From positions 86,198-150,197 of the forward strand of contig CALXAH010000005.1 of assembly GCA_944386225.1 (NCBI GenBank): a stretch of DNA of 64,000 bases, read 5' to 3'. Source of the stretch: an uncultured Gemmiger sp. Its GTDB lineage: Bacteria > Bacillota > Clostridia > Oscillospirales > Ruminococcaceae. A model generated the notes under the pieces. That model searched no databases. It was not told the DNA's origin and saw only the letters and a list, made by a program, of their open reading frames with translations. Shown in pieces: positions 8,274 through 18,114 of the stretch (position 1 is its first letter; every line of letters starts with the position of its first letter). A program made the position numbers and the translations under genes.

Positions 8274-8304
8274 AAAAAACCGGGGACGCACACCGCGCCC
8301 CCGG
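8274..8304 (-). terminator. Terminator of murA
   Basis: A stem of CCGGGG-CGC with GCG-CCCCGG (8280-8304, one mismatch) is followed on the minus strand by TTTTTT. It lies between murA and walJ. Confidence 0.75.
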
Positions 8305-8316
8305 ACAAAGACTGGA

Positions 8317-9600
8317 TTACAGCGCCTGCGGCATGGAGGGCGCGGGCACGGAAACCCGGTGCACATTGGCGCCCAGGCCCTGCAGCTTGCCCACCAGATT
8401 CTCATAGCCGCGCTCGATATGGGCGATCTCCTCGATCTCGCTGGTGCCGTTGGCAGCCAGCGCCGCCACCACCAGCGCCGCGCCGGCCCGCAGATCGGAG
8501 GCCCGCAGCGGGGCGGCCAGCAGTTCCGGCACGCCCTCAATCACCGCCACCTGGCCATCCACCTGGATGTTGGCCCCCATGCGCACAAGCTCGTCCACAT
8601 AGCGGAACCGGTTCTCCCAGATGCCCTCGGTGATGATGGAGGTGCCCCGGGCGATGGTAAGCAGCACCGTCATGAGCGGCTGCATATCGGTGGGGAAGCC
8701 CGGATGGGGCATGGTCTTGATCTTGAGGGGCAGCAGATCGCCGTTGCGGTAAACCCGCACCGCGTCGTCAAACTCCTCCACGGTGGCGCCCGCCAGCTCC
8801 AGCTTGGCGGTGATCGGCTCCAGATGCTTGGGGATCACGTTGCGGATCAGCACGTTGCCGCCGGTGATGGCCGCGGCCACCATAAAGCTGCCCGCCTCGA
8901 TCTGGTCGGGAATGATGGAATAGGTGCAGCCGTGCATGGCCTTGACGCCCCGGATCTTGATGCAGTCGGTACCGGCGCCGCGCACGTCCGCGCCCATCAT
9001 ATTCAGGAAGTTGGCCAGGTCCACGATGTGGGGTTCCTTGGCCACGTTCTCCAGCACGGTCTGGCCCTCGGCCAGCACGGCGCTGAGCATGGCGTTCATG
9101 GTAGCGCCCACCGAAACGGTGTCAAAGAACACATGGGCGCCCTGCAGCCGGTCGCTCTCCACATGGATGCGGCCATACTCCACCGAGTCGGACGCGCCCA
9201 GGGCGGTAAAGGCTTTCAGGTGCTGATCGATGGGGCGGGGGCCCAGGTCGCAGCCGCCGGGCATGGCCACCTGCGCCGAGCCGAACCGGCCCAGCAGCGC
9301 CCCCAGGAAGTAGTAGCTGGCGCGCATCTGGCGGGACAGATCGTCCGGCACGGCGGCGCAGCTGATGTGGGTAGTGTCAATTTCGTAGCAGTTTTTATTG
9401 AGCATCCGCACCCGGGCGCCCAGCGCCGACAGGATGCGCAGCGACACCAGCACGTCGCTGATGGCAGGCAGGTTTTCCACCACACAAACATCGGCCGCCA
9501 GAATGGTGGCCGGCAGGATCGCAACGGCGGCGTTCTTGGCCCCGCTGATGGATACTTCGCCCATCAGCGGCGTACCGCCCTGAATCACAAATTTTTCCAA
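8317..9600 (-). CDS. murA: UDP-N-acetylglucosamine 1-carboxyvinyltransferase MurA
   Basis: MurA adds enolpyruvate from PEP to UDP-GlcNAc, the first committed step of peptidoglycan synthesis. From the TTG at 9600 the protein has 427 residues. This start has AAGGGGAG seven bases upstream and begins LEKFVIQGG, as in the family. The active-site cysteine is present in AMPGGCDLGPRPID (Cys117 by this numbering), so the enzyme should be fosfomycin-sensitive. The substrate motif GAKNAAVAILPA is near residue 20. The gene stands alone between its own promoter and a terminator. Confidence 0.95.
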   Translation of the reverse strand: MEKFVIQGGTPLMGEVSISGAKNAAVAILPATILAADVCVVENLPAISDVLVSLRILSALGARVRMLNKNCYEIDTTHISCAAVPDDLSRQMRASYYFLGALLGRFGSAQVAMPGGCDLGPRPIDQHLKAFTALGASDSVEYGRIHVESDRLQGAHVFFDTVSVGATMNAMLSAVLAEGQTVLENVAKEPHIVDLANFLNMMGADVRGAGTDCIKIRGVKAMHGCTYSIIPDQIEAGSFMVAAAITGGNVLIRNVIPKHLEPITAKLELAGATVEEFDDAVRVYRNGDLLPLKIKTMPHPGFPTDMQPLMTVLLTIARGTSIITEGIWENRFRYVDELVRMGANIQVDGQVAVIEGVPELLAAPLRASDLRAGAALVVAALAANGTSEIEEIAHIERGYENLVGKLQGLGANVHRVSVPAPSMPQAL

Positions 9601-9696
9601 AGTGCAAACTCCCCTTTGAGGTTGCCGGACGTGGCCGGTAAAGGCCTGCCGTCCGTGGATTGGGCCGGCGGCAGAAAGCCGCCCGTCAACTGTCTT

Positions 9697-9724
9697 ATTA
9701 TACACCATTTCACACAAGAATCAA
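9697..9724 (-). promoter_or_regulatory. Promoter of murA
   Basis: On the minus strand TTGATT (9724-9719) and TATAAT (9702-9697) are 16 bp apart. The leader is about 90 bases long. Confidence 0.7.
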
Positions 9725-9810
9725 ACCCCTGGGCTTATTCTTTACGAAATTGTTGCTTCTATGCTACGGATTTGCCCCCGCCGGCAATATTTTGGCGGAT
9801 TCAACAATAA

Positions 9811-9850
9811 TCGGGCGCGGATTTGGTAAGATTACCAGACCTGCGCCCGA
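9811..9850 (-). terminator. Nested inverted repeat, probable terminator of the M23 gene
   Basis: The outer arms TCGGGCGC (9811-9818) and GCGCCCGA (9843-9850) enclose an inner pair TGGTAA/TTACCA (9824-9837). On the minus strand the structure is followed by TTATTGTT. The T-run is imperfect. Confidence 0.5.
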
Positions 9851-9867
9851 AGTTTGCCGGATTCTGT

Positions 9868-11397
9868 TTACATGTTGGGGAAGTAATTCCGGGCACTGAC
9901 CCGGACGCCGCCCACATACAACTCAAAATGGCAGTGATTGCCGAAAGAGTTGCCGGTATTGCCCACCGCGCCGATCACGTCGCCCTGGGACACATACTGC
10001 CCGTAACTTACATACAGCTTGCTGCAATGGGCATACAGGGTGCGCAGGCCGTTGCCGTGGTCGATGATGATGTAGTTGCCGTAGCTGTAATGCCAGCCGG
10101 CGGTTACCACACGGCCATCCGCGGATGCCAGAATATCCTGCCCCGCGTTGGCGCAGATATCCGCGCCGGTGTGCCCGGAGCTCATCCAGCGGCTCACGTA
10201 CTTGTAGTTGGGCACCGGCCAGAGCAGGGTGCCGTAGCCCGGCACCTCCGCAAGCGAGCCCGCCGGCATCCGGCTGCCGATCACGATCTGTTCGGTGACC
10301 GGTTCGGTGAGGGTGACGCTTTCCACAATCTCCTCGGTGGTGACCCCGTTTTCGGTGACATAATCCACCGTGACCTGGGCGGAGCCCGCCTGCCCGGCCT
10401 GGACCGCCTGCACCGAGCCCCAGCGGTAATCCTCCGACCGGGTGGTAACCGTCTCGTAGGGGATCTCCCGGATCTCCACCGCCCGGCGGACGGTGCGCAG
10501 ACCGAACAAATCCGCATTGGTGAGGGCCTCCTGCACCGTGGTTTCATCCGAGATATCGCTGGTGAAGTAAATGCCCTCCTGCAGTTCCACGTCCCGGATA
10601 AACTCGGCTTTGCTGCCCTCGCCCGCTGCCTCGGCAGCGGTGGTTTTAAGGGTTTCCAGTGCCTGCCGCAGGCCGGAGGCATCGGCGCTGACCAGCACCA
10701 GATCCCCGTCCACATACAGCGCCGCGCCGGGCTGGATCTCACTGTGGGACATCTCCAGCAGGGTACGGGTCAGGGTTTCCTGATCCAGCAGTTCCTCCGG
10801 GTCCACCGCCAGGGTATAATCGGCGGTGATCTGCCACTGGTCGCTGCGGCTCAGGGACACGATATTCTGCTGCAGGGTGTTTTTGGCGGCCTCCAGCACA
10901 TCTTCGCTCTGCACATAGCCCACCAGCTCACCGTTGACCTCCACCGCCAGCGAAAAGCTGCGGTTCAGGGTATGCTGCACGGTAAACACAAATACCCCCA
11001 GCGCCAGCAGCGGCATAATGTACCGGGCCGCCTGCACCGCCAGATGGCCGTACCGGCGCACCCCGCGATGGAAATACAGCAGCCCGCCGGCCAGGGCCCG
11101 TGGGGTGCCGCTGGCCTGTTTTTCCTCCTGCACATAGGCATGGATGGAACGCATCCCGTGGGCAAACCGGACAAAGGGCGCGGCCAGATCCCGGCCCGCG
11201 CCGGCGATGCCCTCCCATACCGGATGCAGGAACCGGGCGGCAAAGGCCCGGCCCCGGGCCGCTGCCTCCTGCCAGAGGCGGCGGGCGCCGCGGGCCAGAT
11301 TGCAGGCCGTGCGCTCGCCCCAGAAGCCAAGCAGGTACGCCGCCTGCCCCAGCGCCCAGCCCGCCTGGCGGGCCGCTTGTGCCGGTTGGATCCGCAT
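9868..11397 (-). CDS. Membrane-anchored M23 peptidase with G5-type domain
   Basis: The ATG at 11397 follows AAAGGAGGCG; the protein has 509 residues. A cytoplasmic N-terminal part (about 1-130) with short amphipathic stretches precedes one membrane segment (about 131-152). A long extracellular region follows, with a G5-like beta module near residues 300-395. The C-terminus is an M23 (LytM/lysostaphin) domain: Zn ligands in HTGAD and HCHFE. M23 enzymes cut peptidoglycan peptide bridges. It is a paralogue of the gene at 12619-14394 but lacks the LysM repeat. It has its own promoter. Confidence 0.87.
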   Translation of the reverse strand: MRIQPAQAARQAGWALGQAAYLLGFWGERTACNLARGARRLWQEAAARGRAFAARFLHPVWEGIAGAGRDLAAPFVRFAHGMRSIHAYVQEEKQASGTPRALAGGLLYFHRGVRRYGHLAVQAARYIMPLLALGVFVFTVQHTLNRSFSLAVEVNGELVGYVQSEDVLEAAKNTLQQNIVSLSRSDQWQITADYTLAVDPEELLDQETLTRTLLEMSHSEIQPGAALYVDGDLVLVSADASGLRQALETLKTTAAEAAGEGSKAEFIRDVELQEGIYFTSDISDETTVQEALTNADLFGLRTVRRAVEIREIPYETVTTRSEDYRWGSVQAVQAGQAGSAQVTVDYVTENGVTTEEIVESVTLTEPVTEQIVIGSRMPAGSLAEVPGYGTLLWPVPNYKYVSRWMSSGHTGADICANAGQDILASADGRVVTAGWHYSYGNYIIIDHGNGLRTLYAHCSKLYVSYGQYVSQGDVIGAVGNTGNSFGNHCHFELYVGGVRVSARNYFPNM

Positions 11398-11480
11398 ACC
11401 GTTTTCGCCTCCTTTGTACTGCACAAACAGACAGCCGGGCTGTGGAGCCCGGCCGCCGGTCAGGATAATCTGATGGTATC

Positions 11481-11509
11481 AGTATAACAGGTTTTCACCG
11501 CCGCGCCAA
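11481..11509 (-). promoter_or_regulatory. Promoter of the M23 gene
   Basis: On the minus strand TTGGCG (11509-11504) and TATACT (11486-11481) are 17 bp apart. The leader contains a GCCGGGC hairpin (about 11434-11454). Confidence 0.7.
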
Positions 11510-11565
11510 CCCGCAGGGCGAAAAATCGCCGGTTTTTCACCAAGGATTCACCGTTGGTTCACAAA

Positions 11566-12462
11566 TCAGGCCGCCGAAGAAGAGGCGGAAGAAGCCTCCG
11601 CCGAGGGATCCGGTGTGGGCTCGGGCGTGGGCTCCTTCGGGGTAATGACCACCGCCCGGCTGCCCATGGCGGTGAAGATTTCCATGAATTTCTGCTGGCG
11701 CACACTCTCGTAGGTTTCCAGCGGATCGGACAGGTAGAACTGGTTGTCCTCGTAACCGGTCAGCACCAGACAGTGCACATCCACCAGCGGGGTGTATTCC
11801 TCGCCGGAGGCGGTGGTCCAGGTCCATTTGGTGCTCTCCCGCACCTCCTTGAAGTCGATGGTGGCCCACACCAGCACCGGGTTGCCGGCGGCCAGCTGCT
11901 CGGCCAGGCCTGCCGCGTCCACGCCGGTGATGTCGGTCACCTCCCAGGCATCCGCCTGGCCCTGGGCGGCCAGATACTTCTCGGCCGCCTGGATGATCGG
12001 GCCCTGGAAACAGTAGAAGCCGCAGCTTTCGCCGCTGCTCTGGGCCGGGTCGCCCATAAACTCCAGCTCCGGGTCGGCGCCGTAGAACTTCTCGGAGCGG
12101 GGCAGGTAGTCCTCGGCCATGGTCATCTTGTCCACATCAAAGCCCAGATACTGCAGCAGCATGGTCAGGCTGGTGATCTCGCAGCCGTTGGGCAGCTCCG
12201 GGTTCTGGCCGATGACCGGCACATCCAGATGCACCGAGGCAGGCAGCGGCAGCTGCTGGGGGCCGTCGGAGCCGGAGGCGGCCGTCTGGGACTGGCTGGC
12301 GGAACTCTGGCCGGAAACGCCCTCGATCACCGGAGCGTTGTAGGCGCTGTGCTGCCCTGCCAGCAGGGTTCCGATAAAGGTAAGCACCACCGCGCAGGCC
12401 AGCAGCAGGGCCAGTGTGACCAGCAGCCGGGCCGACGAGCGGGAATTGCGGTTGTTCTGCAT
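11566..12462 (-). CDS. C39-like cysteine peptidase, membrane-anchored
   Basis: The protein starts at the ATG at 12462 behind GGGAGGAT and has 298 residues. One N-terminal membrane anchor (about 13-37) is followed by a Ser/Gln-rich linker and a papain-like C39_2 domain. The nucleophile lies in LPNGCEITSLTMLLQYLG and the histidine in VDVHCLVLTGY. The tail is Pro/Glu/Ser-rich (EPTPEPTPDPSAE) and probably unstructured. The active site should face outwards. It lies between two related M23 peptidases, so a role in cell-wall or surface-protein processing is a fair inference. The substrate is unknown. Confidence 0.82.
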   Translation of the reverse strand: MQNNRNSRSSARLLVTLALLLACAVVLTFIGTLLAGQHSAYNAPVIEGVSGQSSASQSQTAASGSDGPQQLPLPASVHLDVPVIGQNPELPNGCEITSLTMLLQYLGFDVDKMTMAEDYLPRSEKFYGADPELEFMGDPAQSSGESCGFYCFQGPIIQAAEKYLAAQGQADAWEVTDITGVDAAGLAEQLAAGNPVLVWATIDFKEVRESTKWTWTTASGEEYTPLVDVHCLVLTGYEDNQFYLSDPLETYESVRQQKFMEIFTAMGSRAVVITPKEPTPEPTPDPSAEASSASSSAA

Positions 12463-12529
12463 AGTTGTATCCTCCCGGCGCACACCGCGCCGCCATCAAA
12501 CAAAGGTCGGCTTACAGGCCGCCCTTTTT

Positions 12530-12558
12530 ATTATACCGGGCCGCACCATCCAGCGCAA
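12530..12558 (-). promoter_or_regulatory. Promoter of the C39-like gene
   Basis: On the minus strand TTGCGC (12558-12553) and TATAAT (12535-12530) are 17 bp apart. It begins directly after the terminator of the upstream gene. Confidence 0.72.
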
Positions 12559-12560
12559 GC

Positions 12561-12596
12561 AGAAAGCCCCGGCCGACCGTTCTGGTCGGCCGGGGC
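12561..12596 (-). terminator. Terminator of the LysM/M23 gene
   Basis: A perfect 13-bp stem GCCCCGGCCGACC/GGTCGGCCGGGGC with a 5-base loop is followed on the minus strand by TTTC. Confidence 0.75.
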
Positions 12597-12618
12597 CTGT
12601 TTACTTTGCGAAAGGCGG

Positions 12619-14394
12619 TCAACCCACATACCCCATGGGATTGACACGCACGCCGTTTACATAAATCTCGAAATGCAGGTGGGTACCGGTGGAACGGCCG
12701 GACGATCCCATAAAGCCGATCAGCTGGCCTTTTTCCACATACTGGCCCCGGCTGACCGCAGTGCCCGACAGATGGGCGTACATGGTCTGGTAACCGTTGC
12801 CGTGGTTGATGCGCACGCAGATACCGTAGCTCCAGTGTTCCTGGCCGCTGCCGGAGGTGGTGACCACACCGCTGTCGGCGGCGTAGATGGGCGCACCGTA
12901 GTAGCTCAGGATATCCAGAGCGTAATGGGTACCGCCGTAGCCGCGGCTCATACGGTAGCTGCTGGGTACCGGCCAGGAGAACGCGCCGGACCCTACATGG
13001 CCCACGCTGCCATCCGGCAGGCGGGTGCCCTTAACAACCTCTTTGTTGACCGCCTCCTGCAGGATAGTCTCATTGAGTACAACTTCCTGCTGGAGCACGC
13101 CATCAATGTAATAAAAGTCGGATTCGATTTGTTTCAGGCCATCCGACCCTTCCTGCACCACCTTCATGGTACCCCAGGAATAATCATTGGATTCGGTAGT
13201 AACGGTCTGGAACGGAATCGTCTCGGTATAAACCCTGTGCTCTACAACCTGCACCGGCAGATAGTCGCGGGACTGGGTGACCAGCACCTGATCGCCCACA
13301 AACAGGCTGTCCAGAATACCGGGGTTCAGCGCCACCAGCTCGTTCAGAGTAATGTCGTTCTTCTTGGCGATGCCGCTGGGGGTATCCCCCTTGACCACGG
13401 TGTAGTAGACGTCCGCCTGCTCCTCGCCGTGGATCAGGGTATCGATCTCGCTGTAGTCCACGATGGAATCGGTGAAATAGATACCGTCCACCAGTTCCAC
13501 ATCCTTGACGAACTCCACCCGGATATTTTCATTGTCCGGCTGTTCGTAGGGGGCTTTGATCTCCTCCAGCGCGGCGGCCAGCCTGTCCCCCTCGGTGGTA
13601 ACGGCCACAATGGCCCCGTCCACATAGAGGGCGGTGGCCTCCTGGATCTCGCTGCCGGAGGCTTTCAGGATCGCGTCGGTCATATGGGTCTCATCCATGA
13701 CCGGGCCGCTGCGCACCGAAAGCGAATAGGCCGGGGTTACGGTCCATTCCCGGCCGGAGGTACTGGTGGCGATACGGGCCTGCAGGTCGGAGCGGGCGGC
13801 GTCAAAGACGGTTTCGCTCTCCACATAGCCCACCACGCTGCCGTCCACCTCCACCGCCAGCACGTACTGGTAATCCAGCACGGTGCGCACGGTGTACACA
13901 AAGACGGCCAGCGCCACCAGCGGCACCACATAGGCCACCGAGCGGCGCACCAGCGGGAAATACAGCCGGGTGCCGCGCCACAGGTAGGCAAAGCCCTCCT
14001 TGGCGGCGCGCGCCTTGCCGAACTGCTGCGCCTGCTCCTTTACATGGGCGCGGATGTTGCGCATGCCGTGAACAAACCGGCGGAAGGGGGCGGTAAACTC
14101 ATCCGCCACGCCCTTGAGGGCGCCGGCTATGTATCCGCCGACAATGCGGCCCACACGGCCCAGCACGCGGCGAAGATCGGCGGCGGTTTCACGGGTCCAC
14201 CGGGCCAGGCACAGGCCGGTGTATTCCCCCCAGTAACCCAGCTGATACAAAGCCCATCCCACCGCGCGTCCGGCGGGGGTGGAGGCGACGCGCTCCAGCA
14301 CAGCCAGAAGCTTAGCGCGCAGCGAGGCGGATCTGTCCGTTTTGGGGCCCGTTTCGGGCCCGCCGCTCCGGGGCGGCGTCATGGTCGGTTCCAT
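12619..14394 (-). CDS. Membrane-anchored M23 peptidase with LysM and G5-type domains
   Basis: The ATG at 14394 follows AAAGGAGTGAGG and gives 591 residues. A cytoplasmic N-terminal part (1-155) resembles the one at 9868-11397, including FVHGMRNIRAHV against FAHGMRSIHAYV. One membrane segment comes next. In the extracellular part a LysM repeat (YYTVVKGDTPSGIAKKN, near residue 355) binds glycan. A G5-like module follows, then an M23 domain with Zn motifs HYALD and HLHFE. It probably remodels peptidoglycan. It lies 23 bp after the rluA-type gene and shares its transcript. Confidence 0.9.
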   Translation of the reverse strand: MEPTMTPPRSGGPETGPKTDRSASLRAKLLAVLERVASTPAGRAVGWALYQLGYWGEYTGLCLARWTRETAADLRRVLGRVGRIVGGYIAGALKGVADEFTAPFRRFVHGMRNIRAHVKEQAQQFGKARAAKEGFAYLWRGTRLYFPLVRRSVAYVVPLVALAVFVYTVRTVLDYQYVLAVEVDGSVVGYVESETVFDAARSDLQARIATSTSGREWTVTPAYSLSVRSGPVMDETHMTDAILKASGSEIQEATALYVDGAIVAVTTEGDRLAAALEEIKAPYEQPDNENIRVEFVKDVELVDGIYFTDSIVDYSEIDTLIHGEEQADVYYTVVKGDTPSGIAKKNDITLNELVALNPGILDSLFVGDQVLVTQSRDYLPVQVVEHRVYTETIPFQTVTTESNDYSWGTMKVVQEGSDGLKQIESDFYYIDGVLQQEVVLNETILQEAVNKEVVKGTRLPDGSVGHVGSGAFSWPVPSSYRMSRGYGGTHYALDILSYYGAPIYAADSGVVTTSGSGQEHWSYGICVRINHGNGYQTMYAHLSGTAVSRGQYVEKGQLIGFMGSSGRSTGTHLHFEIYVNGVRVNPMGYVG

Positions 14395-14417
14395 ATCCGT
14401 TTCCTCACTCCTTTCTG

Positions 14418-15311
14418 TTATTCGCAGTCGGGCCAGGAAAGGCCCAGCGCCCGGCACAGCCCCGCCAGATCGGCGGGCGGCGGGCTGACGGCCCGCGCGG
14501 CCTCGCGGCCGGGCAGGCGCGGAAATGTCATGATCGCACAGTGCAGGGCCTGGCGGCCCAGATACTCCCGGCTGCCGCCGTAGAGATCATCCCCGGCCAG
14601 CGGGTGGCCGATATGGGAAAAATGCACCCGGATCTGGTGGGTGCGGCCGGTCTCCAGCCAGACGCGCACCAGGGCGCAGCCGCCGGAAACGGCCACCGTT
14701 TCGTAATGGGTAACAGCCAGCTGCCCGGCCGGGTCCACCTGGCGCAGCACAATGCTGCCGGGGGCGCGGTCGATGGGCAGGCGGATGGTACCGGCGGCGG
14801 GCTTGGGCTGCCCCTGCACCACCGCGTAGTACACCTTCTGCACCGACGCCGCCAGCAGCGGCGCGGCCCAGGCGTTGCGGGCACAGAGTACCAGACCGCT
14901 GGTGCCCGCGTCCAGCCGGTTTACCGGGCGGAACGCGCCGGTCCGGCCCCGAAGAGCCAGCAGCCCGGCGTACTGGTTGCCCAGGGTGCCGTCGGCATAG
15001 CCCAGGGTGGGATGCACCGCCATACCGGCGGGCTTGTCCAGCACCAGGGCGTGATCGTCCTCATACCGGATGGGGCAGGCAAAGGGTTCCGGCGGCAGCG
15101 CACAGGGCGGTTCCGCCGGCAGCTGCACCGTGACCAGCGCCCCCTCCCCCACCGGCTCAAAGCCCTTGGCGGGGCGGCCGTCCACCCATACACAGGGGTC
15201 GGGCTGCCGTTTGAGGGCGCGGCGCAGGGTGGAGGAAAACCCCTGCTTTTGCAGAAAGCCGTCCAGCCGGATACCCGCCAGAGAAGCGGGCACGGTAAAA
15301 CGCAGCTGCAT
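14418..15311 (-). CDS. RluA-family pseudouridine synthase
   Basis: From the ATG at 15311 (behind AAAGGAGG) the protein has 297 residues. The catalytic motif is NRLDAGTSGLV with Asp134. The other family motifs are present: YEDDHALVLDKPAGMAVHP, and GRTHQIRVHFSHIGHPLAGDDLYGG near the C-terminus. An S4-like segment may cover residues 10-60. It isomerises uridine in rRNA or tRNA; the exact site cannot be assigned among RluA, RluC and RluD types. It is the first gene of a two-gene unit with the LysM/M23 peptidase. Confidence 0.9.
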   Translation of the reverse strand: MQLRFTVPASLAGIRLDGFLQKQGFSSTLRRALKRQPDPCVWVDGRPAKGFEPVGEGALVTVQLPAEPPCALPPEPFACPIRYEDDHALVLDKPAGMAVHPTLGYADGTLGNQYAGLLALRGRTGAFRPVNRLDAGTSGLVLCARNAWAAPLLAASVQKVYYAVVQGQPKPAAGTIRLPIDRAPGSIVLRQVDPAGQLAVTHYETVAVSGGCALVRVWLETGRTHQIRVHFSHIGHPLAGDDLYGGSREYLGRQALHCAIMTFPRLPGREAARAVSPPPADLAGLCRALGLSWPDCE

Positions 15312-15351
15312 ACAGGGCCTCCTTTGCCAAACGCACACGCGATACACAGTC

Positions 15352-15380
15352 AGTATACCATACGGCGGGCTCTTTGGCAA
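15352..15380 (-). promoter_or_regulatory. Promoter of the pseudouridine synthase-peptidase unit
   Basis: On the minus strand TTGCCA (15380-15375) and TATACT (15357-15352) are 17 bp apart, 41 bp before the start codon. Confidence 0.72.
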
Positions 15381-15487
15381 ACCGGCCGTGCTGCCCCGAT
15401 TTTCAGTTTACCATGGTTGCGACAGGTTTGGCAACGAAAATCCTGTGATAATCCTGTGTAAAACGCCGATTGGCTGGATTTGGCACA

Positions 15488-15527
15488 AGGAAACGCCCCG
15501 GCGGGCACGGAAGGCTCGCCGGGGCGG
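15488..15527 (-). terminator. Terminator of gdhA
   Basis: The arms CGCCCCGGCGGGC and GCTCGCCGGGGCG pair nearly perfectly. On the minus strand GTTTCC follows. The T-run is short. Confidence 0.65.
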
Positions 15528-15553
15528 TATACAACAAATTTCCAGGGGAAGGA

Positions 15554-17002
<1,449 letters not shown>

Positions 17003-17027
17003 CTAAAGCGTTCCCATAACAAAAAAT

Positions 17028-17056
17028 TTGCAAATGCGGCGAATTTGTGGTATCAT
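17028..17056 (+). promoter_or_regulatory. Promoter of rnpB
   Basis: TTGCAA (17028-17033) and TATCAT (17051-17056) are 17 bp apart. The predicted transcription start coincides with the first base of the P1 helix of RNase P RNA. Confidence 0.8.
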
Positions 17057-17061
17057 CCAGA

Positions 17062-17410
17062 CGGGAAACGAGTGGAACATACGGTGGCGGGGCGCTTTTG
17101 CGCCCTGAGGAAAGTCCGGGCTTCACAGGGGCATGGTAACTGCTAACGGCAGCCGGGGGCGACCCTAGGGATAGTGCAACAGAAATAGACCGCCCCGCCT
17201 TCGGGCGGAGCAAGGATGGAAAGGCGAGGTAAGAGCTCACCAGCGCACTGGCGACTTTGCGGCTATGTAAACCCTACCAGAAGCAACACCCGTATGGGAC
17301 ATATGCGCTGCCCCGCGCGTCCCGGAGGTGGCACGAGCGATGCGGCAACGCACCGCCTAGACAGATCACCGTTTAATACAGAACCCGGCTTACGGTCCGG
17401 TCGTTTCCCG
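17062..17410 (+). ncRNA. rnpB: RNase P RNA (catalytic subunit)
   Basis: The conserved 5' core GAGGAAAGTCCGGGCT is at about 17110-17125. ACAGAAATAGAC lies in the middle. The conserved 3' core AGACAGATCACCG and ACAGAACCCGGCTTAC comes before the end. P1 closes perfectly: CGGGAAACGA (17062-17071) pairs with TCGTTTCCCG (17401-17410). The length of about 349 nt and the helix order fit a bacterial type A RNA. The RNA with RnpA removes 5' leaders of tRNA precursors. A strong terminator follows directly. Confidence 0.96.
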
Positions 17411-17448
17411 CAGAAAACCCCCTCCCGGTTCGGGAGGGGGCTTTCTGC
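17411..17448. terminator. Terminator of rnpB, shared with yaaL-bofA
   Basis: A perfect 10-bp stem CCCCCTCCCG/CGGGAGGGGG with a 3-base loop is extended by CAGAAA/TTTCTG. It lies between convergent transcripts and can serve both. Confidence 0.8.
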
Positions 17449-17456
17449 GTACCGGA

Positions 17457-17714
17457 TCAGGGGGCAAACAGCCGCTGCAGCACCAGCAGACCCGCCACGC
17501 CGGGCGCCCCCAGCACCACCGAGGCAAAGGCGGACAGGCCGTTCACCGCCACCGACACCCCGGTGAAGGGGGCCAGCAGGTTTACCGCGCCCAGCGCTCC
17601 CACCCCGCACAGGGCCCCGGCCACACAGCGGCGCACCGGGCGGCGGCAGCGGGACGCCGCCCGGCTGACCAGCGCCGTGATCCCCACCGCCGCCGCCAGC
17701 CACAGCCCGGTCAC
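17457..17714 (-). CDS. bofA: BofA-family inhibitor of pro-sigma-K processing
   Basis: Translation from the GTG at 17714 gives 85 residues, the usual BofA length. The protein is hydrophobic with two or three membrane segments. It ends with the family pattern NLLAPFTGVSVAVNGLSA followed by LGAPGVAGLLVLQ. In spore formers BofA sits in the outer forespore membrane and holds the SpoIVFB protease inactive. The start overlaps the stop of yaaL (GTGA), so the two are translationally coupled as in Bacillus. The gene is not next to recR here but next to rnpB. Confidence 0.85.
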   Translation of the reverse strand: MTGLWLAAAVGITALVSRAASRCRRPVRRCVAGALCGVGALGAVNLLAPFTGVSVAVNGLSAFASVVLGAPGVAGLLVLQRLFAP

Positions 17715-17932
17715 AGGGCGGTCTCCTGCTGCCGGGCCTGGCGCAGCAGGTACCGGTAGCGGCACAGCAGCGCGGACCGCTGGTAGATGCAGGCTTCGAT
17801 CAGATCGGGGTCCTGTTCCAGATCGTACTGGCTCTGGTTGTGGCGCAGCTCGTCCAGGCAGTCCCGCAGCGCCGCGCGCAGGGCGGGCTCCGCGCCGGTT
17901 CGGGCAGGGCGTTTTTTCACGGCAAGGCTCAT
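17711..17932 (-). CDS. yaaL: YaaL-like DUF2508 protein
   Basis: The 73-residue protein starts at the ATG at 17932 behind AAAGGATG. It is helical and charged, with the family's C-terminal pattern DLIEACIYQRSALLCRYRYLLRQA. The function of YaaL is unknown. In many sporulating Firmicutes it directly precedes bofA, which is the arrangement seen here, with a GTGA stop/start overlap. This order is the best evidence for both calls. Confidence 0.82.
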   Translation of the reverse strand: MSLAVKKRPARTGAEPALRAALRDCLDELRHNQSQYDLEQDPDLIEACIYQRSALLCRYRYLLRQARQQETAL

Positions 17933-17986
17933 GGGGCAGCATCCTTTCTTTTTGGGGCGGGGCGTGTCCCGCCCGGTTCTGCTATG

Positions 17987-18016
17987 AGGATATGCCCAGA
18001 GCATTGGCAAATATTC
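17987..18016 (-). promoter_or_regulatory. Sigma-E-like promoter of yaaL-bofA
   Basis: On the minus strand GAATATT (18016-18010) matches the sigma-E -35 consensus KMATATT. After 15 bp comes CATATCCT (17994-17987), six of eight to CATACAnT. No sigma-A-type promoter is evident for this pair. Confidence 0.45.
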
Positions 18017-18036
18017 CCATGGATATGCCGCCCGAT

Positions 18037-18065
18037 TTGACATTCCGGAAAGCGGCGGGTATACT
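18037..18065 (+). promoter_or_regulatory. Promoter of the orphan membrane-protein gene
   Basis: A perfect TTGACA (18037-18042) and TATACT (18060-18065) are 17 bp apart, the strongest sigma-A consensus match on the plus strand here. Confidence 0.8.
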
Positions 18066-18114
18066 GGTTGCGAAAGGCCGCCCCGCGCGGCTTTCGGAGA
18101 GGAGCGAGGGACAA

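Noticed and set aside
11554-14583. A 1009-codon open frame on the plus strand, and other very long antisense frames such as 4191-6137, 27545-30448 and 50000-53500
   Set aside because: They lie opposite genes with clear families. They are rich in His/Gly/Gln/Arg, as expected from reading GC-rich codons backwards, and no ribosome binding site or motif supports them.
17263-17703. Open frame overlapping rnpB on the minus strand
   Set aside because: It runs through the conserved RNase P RNA core and the rnpB terminator and shows no protein motif.
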